This document shows, in pieces, positions 22,201-34,200 of a DNA stretch of 64,000 bases. Numbering within the stretch: position 1 is the first letter of the stretch; each line of letters starts with the position of its first letter. The stretch covers positions 25,232,207 to 25,296,206 of the forward strand of contig OU744451.1 in assembly GCA_916610825.1 (NCBI GenBank), given 5' to 3'. The position numbers were made by a program, and so were the translations under genes. Source of the stretch: Haliclystus octoradiatus. Lineage: Eukaryota > Cnidaria > Staurozoa > Stauromedusae > Haliclystidae. The notes under the pieces were generated by a model. The model worked only from the letters and a program-made list of their open reading frames with translations. It was not told where the DNA came from and ran no database searches.

Positions 22201-25200
22201 TTTTAAAATGCCTTTTGAAGAAGTTTTGATTGAATTGATTGTTTTTGGTTATGCTGACTCAGATTTAATAATTAGATCCAAAGAAGATGATCATTAATAA
22301 GAAGGCACTTTCAACATACAGTTTCGTCTTCTTTGGCGATTTGCTGCCTTGAACATTGCATTAAACCTCTGTTTTGTTCACCAACAGCTGCTAGTTCACG
22401 TCGCAAATCTGAAACCTTTCAACAACAAGAATATCACATTGAAACATTGACTATAAAATGAGCTCATTCTTCGTAATATTTAACAATGGTGTTTTGTATT
22501 TACTTCTTGTTCCCTCTCCCTCAGTTCTTTACTAAGTTTATTATTTATGTCTGACGCTGACTTTTTATCCTGTTCTGTTTTCTCTTCCTGTAACAATAAC
22601 AAAGAGACATATTAGAAATGGTAGAATGGCTGATTCTTAACTGCAAACAATCAATTATACATACTGTCATAATCTATCTAACTCTTTACCTGCACATTAA
22701 ATAATTGGTTTAGCTCGTCGTTGATGTTTTTTAATTCTTCAAATTCTGTAAGGAGACTATGTTTTTCCTTCTCCAGTTTAATCACACCTTCCTGCGATGA
22801 TTGCACTGCTGCCAACAATGTGTCATTGTCTGTATCACTGCGTTTTATTAATGTCGTTAATTCGTTTTTCAATCTTTGCAATTCTGAAATAAGTTCTTTA
22901 TTTTCTGACTCCTAACACAGAATCAAAATGTAAGCGTTAGTGATAGCGAGACTAGCCTCTCTTAAATGTCATATAAATAGTGAAACGGACTTCGATGTCC
23001 GCAGTATTGTAAAAGTAAAGTAGTGATAAAGTCGTCCAAGTTAGATTGGACCAAAGTGAAATTGTTAAGATTAAAGTGTTTGAAATTGATATAAGTTTTA
23101 TTACTGATTCTTACACAAAATTAATAATTAAATTTATTTAATGAATTATGTAGATAAGTAGATGCCAATTTAAAACAGTTTGCACAAACAAGGTAATTCC
23201 AGATTAACATCGCAATTTTCCTATCTTAATGACGCCACTTGCATGTACATACAGAAGTTCGATTTTGAAAAGCTGCAAGTTGTTTTGATCGTTTTGAATT
23301 TATTTCAAATTCATGAGGGTATCGAAAATAGCAACACATGAACAATGATAAATTACTTGGCTGTCAATAAAAGGTCATACCATGTTAGCCTAATAAGGGC
23401 AATATTTATCATTTATAGAAATGAACAATTTGCAAAGATTTTAAGATAATTATGGATGCTGTTGTACCGCTCAACTGCTATGCAATCACACATCAATGTC
23501 CAATTTCTGCTGCTTTTGCTTGCAAATGCTGTTGGCTTATTTTTATTACTCTGAAGGTGGCCATGGTTGAAATTAGTACTGTTATCAATAAAGCTTTCGT
23601 TGTTATTGTTGAGTTTGATTGCGTTAGTTGCAATTTTGAGATAATGTGGTGATTTATAAGATCTGTGTTTGGCTACTATAACACATGCCACTCAACCTAT
23701 GCCTCTACTCTAAAAGCATTGTAGAGTAATACCTTGGTGGAATTCTCTATCAAAAAAAATTGTAACCTCAACCAGTTTTCTTATCTTTAAAAGGGGTCTT
23801 GATGCGACAAGCCTCTCATCATTTTGCAAGGTAGTTTTGTAATTTAGCGCATTTAGTAATTATTTAAAATCAAGTTCGTCATATAAATATATTATCCAGC
23901 ATGTAAAACTAACAATATTAATTTTGCATGCTTAAATTTATAATAATTTTTATTCACATTAGTTGTAACTAAGCTACATTTTAGTGAGAGATCATATTAT
24001 GTGACTCTCCTTTGTTTTGCCTGTCAATTTTGACAAAATAAATGAAACGAAACCACTGCATGACATTCTTCACTGGCAACCGAATGAGATGTTTCAACGA
24101 GGCTATGGGCAAGTAGTATCTTTTCATAATGTTTTGTATCGTGAATTGCTTTCTTTACAATTTTCTTGGTCAGCTATGTCTGACCGTGATTTGTGGTGTT
24201 CTTTGTGTAGCAAATATGTAAGGCGTAAGAGGGACAGCACATTCTTGTAATGTGACTGCTACTACTACTACTACGACCTAGTTTCAATTGTAGGCCTACG
24301 AATAAAGTGATTTGCTGATTTGAACTCATATTTTTGATGCTATTTAAACCCCTTTGTTTTTTATTAATATGTGTATATTATTAAATAATGGTTAAAACAA
24401 TCACCCACCTTTTTTTCTAGATTACTTTTCAGTTGAATTTGAAACTGTTTAATTGATTTGTTCTCTTCTAACAGCTCCTGTATTACAAATAAAATTAGTC
24501 AACTGTTTAATCATGTGATTAGGCCTAATGATAACCTGGATCAATTACCTATTAGATAATCACAAAGCTTACTTGGATCATAACAACAAACACATTTCAG
24601 TATACAATAGAAGGCTTGGATATTTCTGTATCTCTGGAAAGTCCATGATTTTAGTACCGGAAATAGAAGACAAATTGGTTCTAAAATAGTAAAGTATCAT
24701 GCATGTAGCTACATGTATCTTTAATTTATTTCTTTGTCATCATGCCACATTATGTCTAGTACAGTCAAACCTGTTATAATGGTCACCTTTATATATCAGC
24801 CACCTGTCTATAGTGGTCACTCTGGCAATGTCTAGAATAGTATTTTCTATTGAATCAAACCTGTATATAAAGGCCACCTGTTTATAAGGGTCAATTTATC
24901 TACCCTAGTAGCTGGATATACAGGTTTCACAGTATTGAAGTTCTCTTTGAGAAAAGGTTGCACGTGTATACAGAGACATTGATAATAATATGTCCAAGGA
25001 CCGTCCAACAAAAGTAGGAATTCCGGAATCCTAGATTCAGAAATGTTAGAGCAAAATTGAATGTTTTATTTGGTCAAATATCAACACCAAATTTGAAATG
25101 TTGAAATGCCTCTAGGATTCTTGAAGGCTGAAGCTTTAGTTGGGCCGTGATTATATGTTCCATCATTAACATTTTAAAGTGGCCTCGTACTATAAATCCA

Positions 25201-28200
25201 TTGTAAACAATGAATTAATTTTCACACAATTTTCAAACACATCGCACACAATCTCCACATAGCTTACCTCTTGATTTGCTTCTTGAGACAATCTCAAATT
25301 TAATTCCATCTCCATTTCAATTCTTTGTAATAGATTCTGATTAATAAATAAAAAATATCATACAGTTTGGAAATTTCGGTTCCTTGATTGTGGATGTCAA
25401 AACAGAAGTTCCAAACCACAGACCTATGATTACTATGATGTATATTGTATACAGAAACATAAGTACACATACATATGTTGCGGATAGACCACAAATAATT
25501 TGTTTACAAACAGACAATACTACTAATGTAGAGATACACAAACAGTTAAACTTCTACCAGAACACCTTGTGGTGGCTCATTTGTGTGTGCAGTGTAGCCT
25601 CATTAATATCACTGCCCTGGGACAACTCAAAGTCATTATAATAACACGAGTGAATTAATTGAGTTTGATAGTAAACGGTTTTGAACAATTAGTGATATGA
25701 AGCGGAATCTTGTGATGTTAAAAGTAGTGATATTAACGGGGTTACACTGTATCCAGAAAAGGCAGGGTGTTAATAGGGTCCATTCATAAATAATAAAAAT
25801 ATGTTTTTGCCTTAACTTGTTGTACTACAAAGTTTTTACGGTAAAGGGATAAGTAGTTTTTAAGAAGTAAACGCTTGAAAAAGTTACCGTTTCAAATCTT
25901 CAAAAAAGGAGATTCAAAGTTAAGTGAAGTCATAATGTCCAACTGCTGATCACGACGAGTGAGCGCGATTAGATCATTACAGCTATCGATCACTCGTTCA
26001 TAGCAACAAAAAGTTCAAAAACTGTGTTGACAGCGATAGCTGTTGTCATATAATTGCGCTCACTCGTCGTGATCAAAAATTATGCATTACGACATCACTT
26101 AACTTTGAATCTCTGTTTTTGAAAATTTGAAACGGTCACTTTTCAAACACTTAGTAAAAATAAGTAATGTGGACGGTGTCGCCCTACCAAAGGCACCCGT
26201 AACACTCCTCTATTTCCAGAAGAGTGGCTCTTTTCGCTAAGAGCAATGATGTTAAACGCTCCTTAGATCTCAGCCGCGACACTGCAGATCAAACACTTAG
26301 TGCAACAAGCAAAGGTGAAAATCTGTATGTTTTATTTTGTATGAGTCAACTAGAGATGCGCGAATCCGACCCGAATCCGAGTCCGAATCCGATCAACAGG
26401 ATGACAACAAACAAACAACTATTGGATAGGCTACATCATTGGGATAAACCTGTTAATGGAAATTCAAGATTACAGACAAACATATCAAATTTACGTTATT
26501 TTCGTTTTCAGCATCTTTGACTTTAGCTCGAAGGGCAACTATATCACTCTTTAACTGATCGTTGGCATGACTCATGAAGGCCAACTCTGCATGGGAGTTT
26601 TCAGCATCAGTCTGTAATAGAGAGAGGTGATAATAACAATACGGAAGTTCTGGCAAAGTCATAGGTACACATCGCTTCATACCTGGGCAACTTGGTTGGA
26701 TTCAGTGAGGTCCTCGACAACATTCCTCAAATTCAAAAAATCACTTTCTAGTTTAAGATACTGCAGAAACAAAACAAACAAACTTCATTATCAATTCAAG
26801 TCGTAGTACTTAACCAACATGCGTCTTCAGGCCGATTGTAGGCCTATAATCTTGCCTTGCTTTCTAGACTGGCGTATCGTCGACCAGATTGAACTCCTTC
26901 TTGGCTACGCTCTGCTCTCAGTGCTGTTATCTCTTTGTATGCTGATTGGTGTAAAACCCGGAGATCTTCTGCCTCACTCTCAAGTACTAATAAGAGAGAC
27001 ACCATAAAAATGATTACTCTGTAGCTCAAATTGAAATTGTCGCCAGGTCATACCGTATTTCTATTATTTTATAGCTACAATATCATCATCATCATCATTT
27101 ATTCAACACCCAATAAGCTTGAGCATTTCTTCACAGGACTGTAATACAGTAATTCAGATGTACATACAATGTGGTACATATAATATGGACTAATGAACTT
27201 TTATGCATGTTGTAAGACTATTGACTATTGAATCAGTTGACTTGACTTCAAAACAATGTTGGTATAGTTACAATCACCGCTGACCTGCAATGCCACGTTT
27301 ACATTACATCATAAATTACATCACAGCTTTGAACACAGGAAAGGACAAAACGCAACATATATAAACATACAAATCATAAGCTGATCTCAAGATCACATAG
27401 CACATCCGTTACACATTTAATTTATCAATTACAACAGTAAACATACGCATGTTGTTCCCTCCCCTGCGAAAAAAAGTTCATGAGTTCATGAGCCGTTTCA
27501 TGAAGTGTTCATGAACTCTTTGTGACTGTTAATGAACTGTTCATGAACCAACAAAAATATGTTCATGAACTGTTCATGAAGTTCATGAATTGTTCATGAA
27601 GTTCATGAATTGTTCATGAACTGTTCATGAACTCGTGGATTTTTTTGCAGGGGCTACTGTGATGCAGATGTATTGTTTAATGTAAAGTCTACCAGCTAAT
27701 TGCGGTATCACAGGTCAGCAGGTATTGTTTTGATAAATAGGAAGTTTAGAAGTGATGTTAAGTGAGTTGCTCTGTGGAGTACAGTTTATTACATTTACCG
27801 TACTAGATCAAAGCAATTACTGTGTCTTTTATGGCTCCCTTACGTCGACCATAGTCTTACAGGACTGAAGGAGGGTCACTATACAACGGCCATTTTAGAA
27901 AAATGTCTAATGTCAAACACCGTATACATGGCCACAAAGCAGACATATTCTACACATCTCATAGCTGATTGCTATATACATCTATTTTATATAGGGTTCA
28001 AGAGGGAGGAACGTCCTTGAAAATCAAAGTTTTGGTTGAATCTTCTTTGTTATGTTAAAAATCAGATTTATGTCTGAGATTTAGTTTGCCTGCAAATGTT
28101 TTTGTGAAAATAGTTCATGAAAGTGAAATAGTCAAGTTTTTATGACCTTTTTATGTAAAGGTTCACAACAAAACAGGCCATTAGATGTTCACAGACTGTT

Positions 28201-31200
28201 CATGAATGAACTGTTGTTAAGGTGCACATGAACAGTTTTTAATGAAGTTTATAAACTCATCAATTTTTTGTGCATGGGTAGGGATCATAAAAGAGCATTT
28301 TTTTATCAGCAAATTATCGCCGCTAATTGACAGAGGTTTACATTTGATGGTGATTAACATAGATCAAATTATTTTGTGTTCCTAAGCAACTTACCTTTGT
28401 GATCAATTTGCAATGTATTGAGTTTGTCAGTCAAACGTTGGACATTGGCATTCAAGTCCTTTTCTTTCAGGGCGGATTTCTCAGATAGACTTGCAAGAGC
28501 CTTTAAATGGAGATTCAAGATAGATGAGAGTGGTAACAGTCTTTCTTTATTTACTGACAGGTAAACCTTCTATAGTGATAATCTATTTATAAAGACCACC
28601 TGTCTACAGGGTCCGACAAAGTCTGGGAACCTGGGAACCAGGTTCCCGGAAGGTTTGGGCAAATTCTGAAGAATTTAAACTTTTCCCGTTCAAGTTTTGT
28701 AAATTAAATTCCGAAGGTTGGAAGATTTCGTCAGTTATCCGAAGTTTTCAAATTAATATAATTTATTTCATAAGAATTAATGTTTACATGTCTTTATATT
28801 TAATATAACTGTCTATTTATTCATCAACATAATAAACAGTTCAATTTTCAACGTAAGTGTCTCATTACACACTCGCTTTGTTTCACAACGATGTGTGAAG
28901 TACGTCAGGCGTCACAACATTCGAGTTGAATGAATGACTAATTGATGTGATCTCGTAAACTCGTAAACGCGGAAGCATTTTATTCCCTCTCGCCTTCACA
29001 ATCATCGCGAGCAAACTAACAAAATTATTCTGCGTTCAGTTTGAAAATCGTGGTTATATTTGTTTATCTATCGTATTTGTCATTGAGTTGACGTGGCTTC
29101 TCTAACCTCGGCATCTTCACGGCTTTCGTTGTCTGTAGGCCTACATTAAATTATTATTCTTGAATATTTGAATTGGAATTTGCATTAAACATTATTCAAG
29201 TATTTCGGTAACTTTATATATACATGTCTAGTTTTGTTTCGAAACAAAATGAAGTCTAATCATGCTCATAGTGTCTACAGTTTGAGAACATGAACATGTC
29301 TGTGTAGCAGAATATTCTGCAATTCACGACTGATGTTGTCTATATTGTAGTCGATTAGCGATTTAATATTCACAACTATTTGCGTTGGCTTCAACTTCGA
29401 GCATCGAACATATTTTGAACAGTTCGATAATCGCGTTTGTGTATGATTGTATCGAGATAGAATCAAATGAAAGTATGGAGTACGTGTTAAGTAAAAGTCT
29501 TCAGCAGAGTCTTTGTAAAGTCTTTGTTAACGATGAGATATATCGGTTATTACGTTATTACAGTTTTATAATTATCTTTCCATTGTAAACTATAATTTGC
29601 TGATTGAAGATGTGTTCTTGGAACTTGACAAACAACGAAGTTTGATCAGTTGTAATGCATTTCAAACAGTACATTTCTTTAGTTATACCAATCAGAAGGG
29701 GGTAATAACAAAATTGAAGCCCATCCAAACTACAACTAAAAAACAGCGATTCTAATGATACGTAACTTACTTATTATTATATCTTACTTGAAAACCGACT
29801 GAGAATACAGCAGAAAACATTACCATGGAGCACAGACATACTTTCGCATTTATAGGTACAAAGATAAGTTATACATTTATGAAAATTTCCATACCTATGA
29901 CTCTGAGACGGGCTTTTGAAACAAGTTGAAAAATTTACGCAAAAATGACTATAAACGCTATTTCGGGGAAAAATTTTACAAAGAAATTTGAGAAAAAACG
30001 GTTCCCGGAAGATAAATTATTTTGTCGGACCCTGCCTGTCTATAGTGGCCACTCCAGTTATGTACAAAAAGACTTGGGTTATTAAACACACCCTGTATAT
30101 AAAGGTCATTTGAGGCAAATCCATAAGCTGTGTAGTAGTATTGTCTCATAGAGTCATAGCAACCAGGGTCCTGTTTGAGTCCCAGAATTTAACAGAACAA
30201 AAATGTTTTCTGGATCTTTTCAAAACATTTTTTAATTAAAAAGTTGTTCATCAAAATCGTTTTTGCAAATATAATTTTTCCTCAATTAATATTTAAGGAG
30301 AATTAGCTCAGATGGCAGAGCAACCGAACTTCAGACCGGTTCATACCTAAGGTCAACTCAGCCTTGGCTTTATCTGAAACATCAAATGAGTATCATCTGA
30401 AGATGGCGAATGGAATGGTCCAAAGGGAATTGCATTGTAAGTAGCTAGAGGCATCGTTGCGCATTGACAACAGAGACCTATCTGCCATGAAATCTGTTGA
30501 AATTGATCTGCAGTGTCGCGGCTGAGATCAGTGAAGAGCGTTAAAAATCATTGCTCTTAACGAAAAGAACCACTCCTCTAGAAATAGAGGAGTAGTACGG
30601 GTGCCTTCGGTAGGGCGACACCGTCTACATTACTTACTAATGTCTTTAAACAAGTTATAAAACAAGAGAGATGTCGATGAAAGAACGATTGCGATATAAA
30701 TTGTAAACAACATTGTTCTATTTGACTAACATCATTCGCTTTTTTATCTCCATTACTAATGCAATCAAATTTCATGCTGTTGGTCCAGTAAAATTGTCAA
30801 TTGATGTTGAGTGGAAAAGACGTGAACGAAAAGAGTGAGAAAACTCATTGGAGAAATACCGGTATTATTTTGCATCAATAATTTGATAAACAGAAAAATT
30901 TATAACTTTAACGTAAATTTTCAGGAAATATTTCTCGAAATGCGATTCGGGGACTCAAATTTTGCTTGACTTGTCGTTTGCGATGACCTATATACTACTA
31001 CATAGATTACCAGTATATATTGCGTCATATCATGTGGGTCATATGATGGCTGAGTGGTTATTTATTTATTTATTTGAACATGTTATTTATATTGTAGATG
31101 TTACTGACTGACCTGTTCTAATTCCTTTGTTGTGTGTTTTAATTTTAAATTAACTTCACCATCTCCAATCCTCTTCAGTACTTCATTGTTCAAATCTTCA

Positions 31201-34200
31201 CGTTGCTTATTGCATATATCCTGAAATGGTTGCGTAATTTAAATTTGTATTGCACAATATTACACATAATTAAAAATAAAATATGTTGCTTACTCACTTG
31301 GATTTGTTTCACTTCGTCTGCCAAAGCGCTTTCATTGACACTTGTGTTCATTGATGGCCGACTCAAATCATGGAAAAAGTCATCGTTTTCTGTGTCGCTG
31401 CCTTCAAAACTGTCTTTTCGTTTTGGCATTGAAACAATAGAATCATTAGGTGGAGGCTCGTCAGCCAACATGTAATTTGAATTATCTTTTAATGGTGAAT
31501 CGTATGGTGAGCCAAGTAACGGCTTACGTTGGGGTGTTGATCGACTATGCGGAGTGCCTAATCGCATTGGTGATGTTAACGACTATAAAATGAAAATACA
31601 TTGTAAATAAATAAATAGATAAATAAATAATTTAGTGTCATTAACGATATGTAATGATTAATGAGATATACCTTGATTGTCTGCATATGAATATTTGCCA
31701 TTGCAGATCTTTCCAATCCTGTTTTTATTCTTTGCGTATCTATTGCTCGCTGAAATCAATCACCAAAAAAGGTATTAACATGGTTCATTATCAATGTTGT
31801 AAGGTTTTTGGATTGTTTGTTTATTTACATTAGTAATTAATTAACCATGTTACCGTATCTTGCTTACATTGATGATCAATTAATTTAAGGGTTCAACACA
31901 CTTGCTGTGTTTGTATGAAAAATGTTGGGATCATCAATAAAAAGACCGTCCAGTAACATATATCAACTGACCTTGAGCTCTGTACATGTGTCCTTGGAAG
32001 CGCGTAAATTTGATTCAAATTGTATTTCTTTCTTCCGCCATAACTCTGTATGCTCAATCAGCTCTTCTTTTGTTTGTTGAAAAAGCTCACATTGAACAGT
32101 CATTTCTTGCTGAATAGAATCGAGTTTAATTTGCAATTGTGTATTTTCAAGTTTGATGCGCTCTAACTCGCTGTTTGATGCCTGTAATTGTGACTCACTC
32201 GAGTCTGAAAACAAAACAAATACAATTCTAAAGACCCCATACAACCATTGATCATCATCATCTTCACTATTCAGAAACATGGGAAGCTACAAGCTATTTT
32301 TTACAGGACAGATAGAAATAATGATGAAATCAACCTAGATCAGATCAACATACCCTCGTTAGGCATCATCAATTCTTTTAGCTGTCGTTCCAAATTGATG
32401 ATGTAGCGATTGGTTTTTAGACTTCGACTGGGTGATTCGCTCTGCACAGCACTTGACGCAGACGTTAGTTGCTTGATTTTAGCTAGATTAATCAACACAG
32501 AATATAAGCACCATTAATGTATCCGCTGGTCTAACCTGTATTAACAGTCACCTATCTACATAAACCACATAATGCCTACTATGACACAGTCAACTTCTTA
32601 TTATCCACCATGTGCCTAGTGAAGATGAAAGTTGATCAACTGTTATTAAACTCTTTGCTTAGTAGTAGGCCTAGCAGTATAGACAGTCACATTATAGGAA
32701 TGTATGTGTTGTCCTTCTTACGCCTTACATATTTGCTACACAAAGAACGCCACAAATCACGGTCAGACATTGCTGACAAAGAAACTTGTAAATAACACAA
32801 TTCACGATACAAAACATTATGAAAAGATACTACTTTCCCATAGCCCCGTCGAAACATCACCTTTGATTGCCAGTGAAGGATGTTATGAAGCGGTCAATTT
32901 GGATTTGCATTGTCTTTGCTTGAAAATAGCATAAAATTCGCAACCCAAGGAGTTATATATTATATTACCTAGATATCATTTCATTTGAAATAACTGAATT
33001 GTAGGCCTATTGCTAATTTCAGCATATAATATACAAAACAATGTCCTACCTCTCAACTCGACATTCTCCATTGCAAAGCGTGTTACTTCTGGGTGATGTG
33101 TGACTTTCATGTTGAGAAGACGAATTTCCTCTTTTAGTTGTTGCTGAATGGATAATAATTTAAAGAGAAGTAGAATAAGTCAGAGATATCACAGTTTCAC
33201 AGACATCCAATAAAGTTCAGTCCATGAATGTTTTGGTTTTATTTGATATCCTTACTATATCTTCATCTCGTTCTATTGCCGTCTTCTTTCCAGCCTTGCT
33301 CTTTTCAAGCTTCATGATGTCATTTTCACGAAATTTCAAAATCATTCTTGTTGACTGCAAACAGTGAAAAACAATAATCAACCAACAGAACATGATACAG
33401 TAGAAACTGTTTATAACCTCACCTTCAAAAGTGTATTACTGTTTATAACGTAGCCTACCCTGCGAAAAAAGTTCATGAGTTCATGAACGTGAAATTGCCC
33501 AAAAGTTCATGAAATGGTCATTAACAGTTTATGAAAGTTCATGAACAGTTTGTGAATTGATCATGAACAGTTCATGAACTGTTCATAAAATTCATGAACT
33601 GTTCATGAACTCATGAATTTTTTTTGCAGGGGATTTTATCAATTTATCAAATCCTGCAATCCTAGACTGCTAGGGCAAATTTAGAAAAAAATCTAGGATT
33701 CAAGCAGGCTGAATCTATTGTTGGACCTTGAAATAGCATAATATGCACTTAATTAAATAAGTCAAATTCCGGTTTATCTGCCTTCTTTGGAAGAAACCTT
33801 ATCAATTCTCTTGTGGCAAAATCCTTTTCAAAGGTTTTTGGAAAAATGGAATAGATGTGATGAAATTCATTAATGAACTGCACTTAAGACTATGCTCTGA
33901 AAAGTAACCTGTAGCCTATAGCTGTTTACAAAATGAGAAATGGCCAATCAGGTATTAATAAAACATTTGATCGTTAATATTAGGGAAATATTATTCAAAA
34001 TGTGGAATTGTGTATGTAAACGAAACATGGATTCTAATGACATACTCACCTGAAGGGATTTCTCTTTTCTGTTGCACAGTTCTTCTAAATAATTAATTTT
34101 ACGTTGTAAAACCTATTAAACAATAAGTCATAGCATATAGATATAAGATAACAAAACCAAGATCACTCAACAAATTATTTGTGAAATTAAATATCATTAA

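Noticed and set aside
24017..24250. 77-residue plus-strand ORF ending [17 protein letters not shown]
   Set aside because: Possibly retroposon debris, but no recognisable motif, no second copy in the window and no exon signals.
27461..33631. CRISPR-like interpretation of the regularly repeated TTCATGAAC word
   Set aside because: This is a eukaryotic locus. The units vary in spacing, have no unique spacers, and lie within TIR-bounded dispersed elements.
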